Source: CAYFPX01 sp964519895 (lineage in GTDB: Bacteria > Myxococcota_A > UBA796 > CAJQPC01). From it: DNA of 64,000 nucleotides. Location of the stretch: positions 62,001 through 126,000 of the forward strand of contig CAZFLE010000005.1 in NCBI GenBank assembly GCA_964519895.1, read 5' to 3'. The notes under the pieces were generated by a model. That model did no database searches. It had not been told where the DNA came from and saw nothing but the letters and a program-made list of their open reading frames with translations. This document shows, in pieces, positions 16,856 through 24,623 of the stretch (its first letter is position 1; each line of letters starts with the position of its first letter). A program made the position numbers and the translations under genes.

Positions 16856-19063
16856 CTACTCCCCCCGCAGCGCCGCCCCCCGAGCCTCGGCCTTTTCCCA
16901 CATGCGCACATAGCCCTCGGCCGAGCGAAACAGCGGTTCCAGGTCGTCGTCGCTCAGGGCATCGGTCCGGGCGTCCTCGATCAGTTCGGCGAGCAGCCCC
17001 ACGTGGATCATGCCCTCGGTGTTGTAGTCCACGATCCGCTCGCCGAGGGTGGGCTGGGAGAACGTCACGGCGCCGTCGTAGCTGGTGAAGGGGTAGTCCA
17101 CGGGGTCGGCCTGGTCGTCTCCACAGCCCTCGTCGCCGAAGCGGGGACCGTGGGCGCCGGCGAAGCCGTTGAAGTCGAAGCCGAAGCCCTCGGCGGGGTA
17201 GCCCCCCATCTCTTCGATCAGGGCGATCCGGTCCAGGTAGTCCCGCAGGCTCTGCCCTGGCTGGTCCGGGTCGTGGCAACGACGGAACTTGGTCTTGGAC
17301 ACCCCGCCCAGCGCATAGAGCCGCCCGTCCCAGTGGCGCCCGTGGGACCCGGCTCCCGGGTAGTCGTGCTGCTCCATCAGCGCATAGGCCTGCTCAAAGG
17401 CCCGCGCCGGCAGGTGGTCGAGCTCCAGGATCAGGCCCCGGGTCATGAGCTCCCAGACCAGGAACTCGCCCAGCGCCGTGAACCCGTGGTTCTGGCACCA
17501 GTCGCCGTCCAGCGAGCCCTGCTCGATGTAGTAGTAGTAGGGCGCGATAGTCAGGAGCGGCTCATAGGGCAGCCCGCTCACGTCGTTCGGGGGAGGCGCC
17601 AGGTAGTCGTCCCGGGCCTGGAGCAGCCCTCCGAAGTCCAGGTCACCGCCATCCCCGGCCGGGGTGTCGGGACAGTCCTCGGTCATGTTCGTCCAGTGGC
17701 CGCTGTTCAGGAAGTTCCCGAGCTCGATGAAGCCGCCCGCGCCGTCGCCCGGCGCAAAGGCGTTGTCGTACTTGTGCACCGGAAAGATCGCCCGCACCCC
17801 CCGGGCCTGGTAGGCGTCGAGCTCGGCGAGCACGGTCTCCTGGGTGCAGCCGGTCTTGCCGACTCGGGGCAGCAGGCGGCAGTCGAAGAGGTCGGACACC
17901 TCGATGCCCAGCACCACCGCGAGCTTGCCGTCGGCGATGACCGCGCGGGCCTCGGCCGGGGTCTGCACGACCCGGAACCAGCCGAGCCCTGGGCCGCCGG
18001 ATCGGGCGTCGATGTAGTCCTGCAGCGCCCAGGTCTCGTCGACGATGCGGTCGATGGCGGTCATGTCCTCGCAGTCGTAGCGGGCGGGCTGGTACCCCTC
18101 GCCCACCGTGACGTGGCAGATGACCGAGTTGCTGGTGGCGTGCTGGACCACCAGCCGCAGTCCGGCCAGCCAGGCCCGCTCGAGCCAGCGGAAGTACTGG
18201 GCCTGGTGGGTCGAGCGCTTGCGGGCGTCGGGCCAGTCGGTGAAGGTCGGGTAGCCGTCGGTCGCGTGGTTGTCTTCGCTGAGCTCGCCGGCGATCAGGT
18301 CCGGGAGCATGTCGCCGATGTCCGAGCTGTCGTTGCCAGAGGCGTCAAAGGCGAAGCCGAAGAAGTCCTGGCGCCCGTTGACCCCGTGGTAGGTCTCGCA
18401 GTCGCCCAGCGCGTGCTCGACGCCGAGCCGGTGCCAGGCCCCGCCGTGGAACAGCCCGCCCCCGAAGCCGAAATTCGAGAGCAGGTGGCTGTGGGTGTCC
18501 ACGATGCCGTACAGGTCGCCGTCGTCCCAGGTGGTGCGGCCCACGCTGCCTGCCGCATCCAGGCTCAGCTCCGGGTGCTCGAGGCAGTGGGTCGCGGGCT
18601 CCAGGGCCACCGCCACAGCGTCGCGGGGTCCGTCGACCAGCCCGCCAGGACCGAGCAACTGGCCGTGTCGGCGACTCCTCAGCTGGTAGGCCGCCCCGTC
18701 CCGCTCCGACGTCTCCAGGACCCACTCCGCGCCCGAGATGTAGCTGTCGTCGACCCGGCTGACGTCGGAGTCGAGCCCCGTCTCCCGGGTGAGCGGGCCG
18801 TGCTCTGCGACCAGGTAGCCGCCCTGGGTGTCGTAGAGCAGGTAGGTGCCCAGGTCGGATGGCTGGAAGAAGAACCGAGCGGCCGCGCCGGCGTGGGTCG
18901 CCGAGAAGTCGAACCCGTCGCCCCCGGATGTGGCAGCCAACCAGCGCTCTCCGACCCTGACGCTGTAGCACCCCAGGGCCTGGGACGTGACGTCCAGAGG
19001 GGCCGGCGACCCTCGCTCACAGGCCCCGAGCGCGCCAAGCAGGACCAGCAGGCCTGGGGTCAC
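16856..19063 (-). CDS. Large lipoprotein with fascin-like N-domain and amidohydrolase/M19-like hydrolase domain
   Basis: 735 residues. The GTG start 19063 overlaps the SulP stop (GTGA), so the gene is translationally coupled downstream of the transporter. The signal ends in a lipobox (LGALGAC). Residues 30-170 look like a beta-trefoil or fascin-type domain (YLLYDTQGGYLVAE). From about residue 190 a metal-hydrolase pattern begins with VDTHSHLLSNFGFGG. Later elements include LVVQHATSNSVICH, VLGIEVSDLFDC, FPVHKYDNAFAPGDG and LILELDHLPARAF, consistent with a TIM-barrel amidohydrolase or membrane-dipeptidase-like enzyme using His/Asp metal ligands. Cysteines and the lipid anchor place it outside the cytoplasm. 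Exact substrate unknown. Confidence 0.7.
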   Translation of the reverse strand: MTPGLLVLLGALGACERGSPAPLDVTSQALGCYSVRVGERWLAATSGGDGFDFSATHAGAAARFFFQPSDLGTYLLYDTQGGYLVAEHGPLTRETGLDSDVSRVDDSYISGAEWVLETSERDGAAYQLRSRRHGQLLGPGGLVDGPRDAVAVALEPATHCLEHPELSLDAAGSVGRTTWDDGDLYGIVDTHSHLLSNFGFGGGLFHGGAWHRLGVEHALGDCETYHGVNGRQDFFGFAFDASGNDSSDIGDMLPDLIAGELSEDNHATDGYPTFTDWPDARKRSTHQAQYFRWLERAWLAGLRLVVQHATSNSVICHVTVGEGYQPARYDCEDMTAIDRIVDETWALQDYIDARSGGPGLGWFRVVQTPAEARAVIADGKLAVVLGIEVSDLFDCRLLPRVGKTGCTQETVLAELDAYQARGVRAIFPVHKYDNAFAPGDGAGGFIELGNFLNSGHWTNMTEDCPDTPAGDGGDLDFGGLLQARDDYLAPPPNDVSGLPYEPLLTIAPYYYYIEQGSLDGDWCQNHGFTALGEFLVWELMTRGLILELDHLPARAFEQAYALMEQHDYPGAGSHGRHWDGRLYALGGVSKTKFRRCHDPDQPGQSLRDYLDRIALIEEMGGYPAEGFGFDFNGFAGAHGPRFGDEGCGDDQADPVDYPFTSYDGAVTFSQPTLGERIVDYNTEGMIHVGLLAELIEDARTDALSDDDLEPLFRSAEGYVRMWEKAEARGAALRGE

Positions 19064-20823
19064 CGTCGCTCCACCAGCCACTCGTCGTAGGGACAGGTGC
19101 CGGCACAGCCGTGCTCGCCGATGTCCCGGAGACCCACGCGCAGCGCGTCCTCCAGGGCCGCCCACCAGTGGTCGTCCTCGCGCTGGGCGAACAGGTTCTC
19201 CGAGCCCAGGGCGTCGGCGATACCGGTCCTCTGCAGGAACCCCACCGAACCCGCGCTCAGGCCCACGAGCACCAGGCGACCGCCCCTGGACCGCATGGTG
19301 GCGGCGATGTTCACCAGCTCGCGGACCGAAGTGACGTCCAGGTTGCGTACCCGCTTGAGCCGCAGGATCAGCACCTGGATGTGTTCGGACCGCAAGATGT
19401 CCTGGACGGCGAGCTGGAGCTCCCCGGCCGCCGCGAAGAACAGGCTGCCCTCGACGTTGAGCACGTGCACGCTCTGGCAATAGCGCACGCCATCGGGCAG
19501 GGGCGCCGAGACCCCGCGGACCCGGCGAGCCACCTCGCGGATCCGGCCCTGGGCGTCGATCGCCAGGTCCCTGAAGCGGAGCAGGCGGGCCCTTCGCAGG
19601 ACCAGCACCAAGGAGATCCCGACCCCCAGGTAGATCGCCTGGTCCAGGTGGAGCAGAAAGGTGCCGCCCAGGGTGCCCAGGAACGCCAGCTTGTCGCTGC
19701 TGTGGCTGGCCAGGGTGGCGCGGATCTCCCGGACGTGGATGAGCCGGACCGCGATGACGATGAGCAGTCCCGCCAGGGCGGCGATGGGGATGTGGCCCAG
19801 GGCCGGCCCCAGGGCCACCGGTGACACCAGCACCAGCAGACCGCCGATCACACCGGCCAGCCGCGTGCGTGCGCCTTCGCGCTCGTTGAGCGCAGACCGG
19901 GAGAGGCTTCCAGTGATGGGATAGCCCCCGAAAAACGCGGCCATCAGGTTGCCCAGCCCCTCGCCGGAGAATTCCACGCTCAGGTCGAGCCGCTGACCGG
20001 AGCGGGTGGCGATGTCTCGGGCCACAGACGTGCTCTCGACCATGGCCAGGACCATCACGGCGATCGCCAGGGGGATCAGCCCGGGGATCAGGCCCATCGA
20101 AGGCGTGGTCAACGGCGGGAGGGTCGAGGCGATCGGGGCCAGGTCGGCCACCGTGCGCAGGGTCGAGCCCCCCAGGACCATGGCGACCGCCGTCGCCATG
20201 CCCAGCGCCAGGATCGCCGCCGGGGCCCGGGGCAGGAAGTGCTTCAGCGCCACGATCATCGCCGCCGTGCCCAACGCGATCGCCAGGGACAGCGGATCCG
20301 CGGCCCCCAGCCCGCCGAGCCACTCGACGACCCGGAGCGGCATGGCCCCGGACGTCTGCGGGGTCGCCGTGGCATGGGCCAGCTGACCGACGCCGATCAG
20401 GATCGCCGCCCCCGTGACGAAGCCCTGGACCACGGCGCCGGAGATGAAGTCGACCAGCGACCCGAGCCGCAGGATGCCCGCGCTCAGCTGCAGCACCCCG
20501 ACCATCAGCGCCAGGGTCACCGCGACAGCGGCCGGATCCTCGCTCATGCCGGCGGCAAAGGCCGAGCCCACCAGCAGCGAGACCGCATTGGTCGGACCGG
20601 CGACCAGGTGCCTGGAGCTCCGAAACAGCGACGCGACCACGGCGGGGATGGCCGCCGCGTAGAGCCCCATGGCCGGCGGGAGCCCGGCGATCAGGGCGTA
20701 GGCGATGCCCTGGGGGATGCACAGAAAGGTCACCGCCAGCGCCGCCCCCAGGTCTGCACCCAGGTCGGACCGGCCGTACCCCCTCAGGTCCGTAAAGGGC
20801 AGATAGCGTTGCAACAGCTCCAC
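19060..20823 (-). CDS. SulP-family anion transporter with STAS domain
   Basis: 587 residues from GTG 20823. The N-terminal signature (DLGADLGAALAVTFLCIPQGIAYALIAGLPP) is that of SLC26/SulP permeases, followed by GPTNAVSLLVG and about 10-14 hydrophobic helices. A cytoplasmic STAS domain occupies roughly residues 430-560 (VLNVEGSLFFAAAGELQ, then LDVTSVRELVNIAATMRSRGG). Family members carry sulfate, bicarbonate, dicarboxylates or other anions; the substrate cannot be read from sequence. The following lipoprotein hydrolase overlaps by four bases, so the two are expressed together. The start is 60 bases from the divergent 60-nt box preceding the MopE-repeat gene. Confidence 0.9.
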   Translation of the reverse strand: MELLQRYLPFTDLRGYGRSDLGADLGAALAVTFLCIPQGIAYALIAGLPPAMGLYAAAIPAVVASLFRSSRHLVAGPTNAVSLLVGSAFAAGMSEDPAAVAVTLALMVGVLQLSAGILRLGSLVDFISGAVVQGFVTGAAILIGVGQLAHATATPQTSGAMPLRVVEWLGGLGAADPLSLAIALGTAAMIVALKHFLPRAPAAILALGMATAVAMVLGGSTLRTVADLAPIASTLPPLTTPSMGLIPGLIPLAIAVMVLAMVESTSVARDIATRSGQRLDLSVEFSGEGLGNLMAAFFGGYPITGSLSRSALNEREGARTRLAGVIGGLLVLVSPVALGPALGHIPIAALAGLLIVIAVRLIHVREIRATLASHSSDKLAFLGTLGGTFLLHLDQAIYLGVGISLVLVLRRARLLRFRDLAIDAQGRIREVARRVRGVSAPLPDGVRYCQSVHVLNVEGSLFFAAAGELQLAVQDILRSEHIQVLILRLKRVRNLDVTSVRELVNIAATMRSRGGRLVLVGLSAGSVGFLQRTGIADALGSENLFAQREDDHWWAALEDALRVGLRDIGEHGCAGTCPYDEWLVERR

Positions 20824-20882
20824 GGCGGGTCTCTACCCGATGCAGGTCCGGGGTGGAAGGCCTCCCGTCCTGGCGACCCCTG

Positions 20883-20991
20883 GAGACCGGCCGTGACCCC
20901 CGGTGACAGCCCCCACGCATACCTTGGGGTTGGAAGGACGGGCAACACGCTCAGGAGCCCGGGACGCGCACGAAGCAGCGTCCCGGGCTCC
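20883..20991 (+). promoter_or_regulatory. Conserved 60-nt box plus perfect hairpin, copy 1
   Basis: Positions 20883-20942 match 23505-23564 at 52 of 60 bases with no gap. The box contains two GTGAC units ten bases apart (20893, 20903), then TACCTTG, then TTGGAAGGACGGG. Eleven bases later a perfect 14-bp stem (20954-20967 with 20978-20991, 10-nt loop) follows. The MopE-repeat gene starts 90 bases downstream. The direct repeats suggest a regulator site. Retention of a stem of unrelated sequence in the second copy suggests an RNA element; a terminator is less likely because no T-run follows. Confidence 0.6.
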
Positions 20992-21080
20992 ACCTCTCTG
21001 AGGGTACCCGGGTCTGCTGCCCAGACATCCTGCTGACCTCGCGGGGGTGGCGGCCGGGAACAAAGACATAAATACTCCAA

Positions 21081-23480
21081 GTGTTCCAGCCTGGACCTGC
21101 CTTGCTGACACTTGCTGTCTTGCTCGCCTGCACCCCTCCCCTCCCCGCCACAGGCGACAGCGGCGCCCTGACCGGCACCGGCCTGGTGGACACCCACGAC
21201 ACCGTGAGACCCGACTCCGGTGACAGCGGACCGACCTGCACGCTCTTCCGAGACGAAGACGGCGACGGCTGGGGCGACGAGACCCAGACCACCACCGCCT
21301 GCGACGCCTCCGGCTACACAGACCAGGCCGGCGACTGCCACGACCAGGACGCAGCGATCCACCCCGACGCGCCCGAGGTGTGCAACACCCTTGACGACGA
21401 CTGCGACCTGGCCGTCGACGAAGGCGAGGTGGCCCCGGCGACCTGGTTCCAGGACCTGGACCTGGACGGCTATGGCACGGCCACCGCCACGGTCGCGTCG
21501 TGCGAACAGCCCGAGGGCTTCGCCAAGTCCGACGACGACTGCGACGACGGCGACGACGGCGTGCACCCCTATGCCGACGAGACCTGCGACGACGTGGACC
21601 AGGACTGCGACGCGGTGGTCGACGAGAGTGCGGTGGACGCGAGCACCTGGCACCCGGACCTGGACGGGGACGGCTACGGCGACGCCGCGGCCCCCACCCT
21701 GGCGTGCCAGGCCCCCAGCCTGCATGTGCTCGATGACACGGACTGTGACGACACTTCGGCTGCCGTGCACCCGGGCGCCGCCGAGACCTGCGACGACCTG
21801 GACCAGGACTGCGACGCCACGATCGACGAGGACCCGACGGATCCGACCCCTTGGTACGACGACGGCGACGGCGATGGTCACGGCGATCCTGGCGCTGTCA
21901 CCGACGCCTGTGACGCACCATCGGGCACGGTCGAAGACGCGGGGGACTGCGACGACGGCGATGGATCGGTGCACCCGGGCGCCGCAGAGACCTGTGACGA
22001 CGTGGACCAGGACTGCGACGGCACGGTCGACGAGGACGCGTCGGACGCGGCGGTCTTCTACGCCGACACCGACGGCGATGGCCACGGCGATCCTGGGGCC
22101 ACCACCGCCGCGTGCGAAGCACCCGAAGGAACCGTGGAGGCCGACGACGACTGCGACGACGGCGACGGCGACGTGCACCCGGGCGCCGCCGAGACCTGTG
22201 ACGACGTGGACCAGGACTGCGACGGCTCCGTCGACGAGGACCCGACCGATCCGACCCCGTGGCACGCAGACGCCGACGGCGACGGTCACGGGGACCCGAG
22301 CACCGGCACCGACGCCTGCGAAGCGCCCAGCGGCCACGTGGCCGATGACACGGACTGCGACGACACCCTGGCCGGGGTCAGTCCGTCGGCCAGCGAGACC
22401 TGCGACGACGTGGACCAGGACTGCGACGGCACGGTCGACGAAGACGCATCGGACCGCACCCGCTTCTACGCCGACACCGACGGCGACGGCTTCGGCGACG
22501 CCAGCTCGGCGGTCCTGGCCTGCGAAGCCCCCACGGCCCACGTGGCTGACGACACGGACTGCGACGACGGCGCGGCGGACACCTGGCCCGGCGCCCCGGA
22601 GTCCTGCGACAGCACCGACCAGGACTGCGACGGCACGGTCGACGAAGACGCCACGGACGCCACGACCTGGTACGTCGACGCCGACGCCGACGGCTACGGG
22701 GATCCGGACAACACCCTGGAGAGCTGCAACCTGCGCGCCGGCCATGCGGCCAGCAGCACCGACTGCGACGACGGCGACGCCGCGGTGAACCCCGGGGCCA
22801 GCGAGACCTGCGACGACGTGGACCAGGACTGCGACGGGACCATCGACGAAGACGCCACCGATCGAACCCGGTACTACCTGGACGACGACGGCGACGGCCA
22901 CGGGGACAAGGCCACCAACACCCTGGCCTGCGAAGCGCCCACGTCCTACGTCGACAGCGACGACGACTGCGACGACACCGACCCGACGATCAGCCCGTCC
23001 GCCGCCGAGGTGTGCGACAGCACGGACCAGGACTGCGACGGCCACGTGGACGAAGGCACCGAGACCGACTGGTTCGAAGACGACGACGGCGACGGCTACG
23101 GCGACCCGGCCACCGGGACCTCGGCGTGCTCCGCGCCATCGTCGCTCTACGTCTCCAACGACGACGACTGCTACGACGGCAACAGCGACGCCAGCCCGGA
23201 CCAGACCGACTGGTTCGACACGGACCGCGGCGACGGCAGCTTCGACTACGACTGCGACGGCCACGAGACCCAGGAAGAGACGGACTTCGGGTCCTGTGAC
23301 TACGACAGCTCGGGCAACTGCGCCGGCACGGCGGGCTGGTACGCGTACTACGGCTGGGCGGACATCCCGGACTGCGGCGACGGCTGGTACTGGGAGGAAG
23401 ACTGCGAAGAGGACGAGTACTGGGGCTACTACTACTGCGAGATGACCGAGTACGACTGGCGGGACCAGGCCTGCCGCTGA
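21081..23480 (+). CDS. MopE-type metal-binding repeat lipoprotein
   Basis: 799 residues from GTG 21081 (TTG at 21102 also possible); both give a short signal with the lipobox AVLLAC. The mature protein is nine MopE units of about 70 residues plus a divergent tenth. Each has DxDCDD...HPGAxETCDDVDQDCDGTVDED, then a TSP3-like aspartate loop (DTDGDGHGDP) and a Cys in ACEAP. The composition is extremely acidic with paired cysteines, so calcium or copper binding at the cell surface is expected; MopE itself is a copper-binding protein of Methylococcus. The C-terminus (from about 710) is Trp/Tyr/Glu-rich (YYGWADIPDCGDGWYWEEDC). An ordered leader element precedes it. Confidence 0.8.
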   Translation: MFQPGPALLTLAVLLACTPPLPATGDSGALTGTGLVDTHDTVRPDSGDSGPTCTLFRDEDGDGWGDETQTTTACDASGYTDQAGDCHDQDAAIHPDAPEVCNTLDDDCDLAVDEGEVAPATWFQDLDLDGYGTATATVASCEQPEGFAKSDDDCDDGDDGVHPYADETCDDVDQDCDAVVDESAVDASTWHPDLDGDGYGDAAAPTLACQAPSLHVLDDTDCDDTSAAVHPGAAETCDDLDQDCDATIDEDPTDPTPWYDDGDGDGHGDPGAVTDACDAPSGTVEDAGDCDDGDGSVHPGAAETCDDVDQDCDGTVDEDASDAAVFYADTDGDGHGDPGATTAACEAPEGTVEADDDCDDGDGDVHPGAAETCDDVDQDCDGSVDEDPTDPTPWHADADGDGHGDPSTGTDACEAPSGHVADDTDCDDTLAGVSPSASETCDDVDQDCDGTVDEDASDRTRFYADTDGDGFGDASSAVLACEAPTAHVADDTDCDDGAADTWPGAPESCDSTDQDCDGTVDEDATDATTWYVDADADGYGDPDNTLESCNLRAGHAASSTDCDDGDAAVNPGASETCDDVDQDCDGTIDEDATDRTRYYLDDDGDGHGDKATNTLACEAPTSYVDSDDDCDDTDPTISPSAAEVCDSTDQDCDGHVDEGTETDWFEDDDGDGYGDPATGTSACSAPSSLYVSNDDDCYDGNSDASPDQTDWFDTDRGDGSFDYDCDGHETQEETDFGSCDYDSSGNCAGTAGWYAYYGWADIPDCGDGWYWEEDCEEDEYWGYYYCEMTEYDWRDQACR

Positions 23481-23483
23481 GCG

Positions 23484-23503
23484 GGTCGTGACCGATGACG
23501 ACC
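23484..23503 (+). terminator. Small hairpin after the MopE-repeat gene
   Basis: A perfect six-base stem (GGTCGT with ACGACC, eight-base loop) begins three bases after the stop codon. No T-run follows, so intrinsic termination is doubtful. It lies directly before the second conserved box. Confidence 0.25.
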
Positions 23504-23504
23504 G

Positions 23505-23614
23505 GGGACCGGCCGTGACCCCAGGTGACAGGCCCGGCGCCTACCTTGTGCTTGGAAGGACGGGGCGAGAGCCCTTTGAACCCGCGCCACTCACGGACGA
23601 GCAGGCGCGGGTTC
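23505..23614 (+). promoter_or_regulatory. Conserved 60-nt box plus perfect hairpin, copy 2
   Basis: Second copy of the element upstream of the MopE-repeat gene, same strand, 52 of 60 bases identical (23505-23564). It keeps both GTGAC units ten bases apart and TTGGAAGGACGGG. After 13 bases comes an 11-bp perfect stem (23578-23588 with 23604-23614) with a 15-nt loop; the stem sequence is unrelated to copy 1 but the arrangement is the same. The SRPBCC gene starts 42 bases later. Confidence 0.6.
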
Positions 23615-23655
23615 TGCCCTTCGGGGTCGGAATCGCGAGCCGATAGACTGCGGCT

Positions 23656-24456
23656 GTGCCCGTTCGCGCCCTGCTCCCCGCCGACCTGGATGAGTCCTGG
23701 TCCCTGCTGACGGCGCCGACGCCCCTGGCCCGGGTGAGCGGCTGGGACTCGCCGATGGCAGGGGTGCGCGGGGGGTTCCGACAGCCCGTGATCGAGGAAC
23801 GCGTGGACCGGGAGCGGCTGGTGATCCGCTGGCCGACGTCGATCGGCGCGGTGGTGGACACGGTCGAGGTGGCAGAGCACGACCAGGGGACAGCGCTCAC
23901 CTGGAGCCTGGCTGGGGATCCGCCGGCCCGGGACTACGACCTGGACGACGTGGCCTACGTCCGGGCCTGGCGCCTGCACGACATCCTGGCCCAGCGACCC
24001 TGGACCGACCCCCAGGACTACGCCGCTCCGGTGCGGCGACGGATCACCCGCTCGCTCCACATCCAGGCCCCCCCGGAGCGGGTCTGGCAGGTGCTGACCC
24101 AGCCCGAGTCCGTGGCCACCTGGCTCAGCGGGGCCGTGGGCAAGCTGGAGCTCCACGAAGGGGGAACCTTCGACACCGGCTGGCGCTCGCCGGATGGGCT
24201 GCAGACCGGACCGGGCCGGGTGTTGAAGCTCCAGGAGCATCGGCTCCTGGAGACCACCTGGTGCCTGTGGGGCAGCGATCCCACCGACTCGGTGCTGTCG
24301 CTGCTCCTGGACGGTCGCGGTGGCGGCACGCGGCTCACGCTCCACCACGGCCCGTGGCCCGACGACTGGGACGCTTGCGGCTACGCCCTGGGCTGGCTGT
24401 GCTGCCTGCTCACCATCCGAAGCCTGGCCGAAGACAACCCGGCGGTGCAGCCGTGA
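23656..24456 (+). CDS. Tandem SRPBCC/AHSA1-like protein
   Basis: 266 residues from GTG 23656, cytoplasmic. The second half (from about residue 133) is a recognisable AHSA1-type START-fold module: ITRSLHIQAPPERVWQVLTQPESVATWLSG, then GGTFDTGW and LLETTWCLWG. The first half looks like a degenerate copy (ALLPADLDESWSLLTAPTPLARVSGW), so two SRPBCC domains are in tandem. Such domains bind hydrophobic ligands or act as co-chaperones; no specific role is evident. The stop overlaps the next gene start (GTGA), and the gene shares its upstream element with the MopE-repeat gene, suggesting common control. Confidence 0.7.
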   Translation: MPVRALLPADLDESWSLLTAPTPLARVSGWDSPMAGVRGGFRQPVIEERVDRERLVIRWPTSIGAVVDTVEVAEHDQGTALTWSLAGDPPARDYDLDDVAYVRAWRLHDILAQRPWTDPQDYAAPVRRRITRSLHIQAPPERVWQVLTQPESVATWLSGAVGKLELHEGGTFDTGWRSPDGLQTGPGRVLKLQEHRLLETTWCLWGSDPTDSVLSLLLDGRGGGTRLTLHHGPWPDDWDACGYALGWLCCLLTIRSLAEDNPAVQP

Positions 24457-24623
24457 AGGAACCCAAGGCCGTCGTCGAAGCACGCGCTGCACTCCAGGCC
24501 AAGCTCCACCGCCTGTTGCCCATCATCGGCGTGATGATGGTCGGGTGGCTGCCGGTGGTCCCCCTGGAACAAGCCGGCACCGGGGCCGAGGCCTTCATGA
24601 GACAGCGCCAGACCGAGGGCTGA
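24453..24623 (+). CDS. Small single-pass membrane protein, 56 residues
   Basis: Start GTG 24453 overlaps the SRPBCC stop as GTGA, and the frame keeps coding character to its stop. The sequence has a basic-amphipathic N-terminus (EPKAVVEARAALQAKLHRLL) and one hydrophobic segment (PIIGVMMVGWLPVVPL), consistent with one transmembrane helix with the N-terminus inside. No family recognised. The overlap implies coupled translation with the SRPBCC protein. Its stop abuts the convergent kinase gene's stop in TGATCA. Confidence 0.5.
   Translation: MKEPKAVVEARAALQAKLHRLLPIIGVMMVGWLPVVPLEQAGTGAEAFMRQRQTEG

Noticed and set aside
16856..20920. Single giant frame covering the hydrolase and the region opposite SulP
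   Set aside because: Only the part after GTG 19063 shows domains; the upstream part is the antisense or off-frame reading of the SulP gene.
21585..23050. Possible CRISPR or tandem DNA array within the MopE-repeat gene
   Set aside because: Repeats are about 210 bases, in frame and code for MopE units; no spacer-like structure.
20784..23264. Long minus-strand open frame rich in Val, Ala and Gly opposite the MopE-repeat gene
   Set aside because: It is the antisense of the regular aspartate-codon repeats; no family, no ribosome site, and the plus strand has clear domains.
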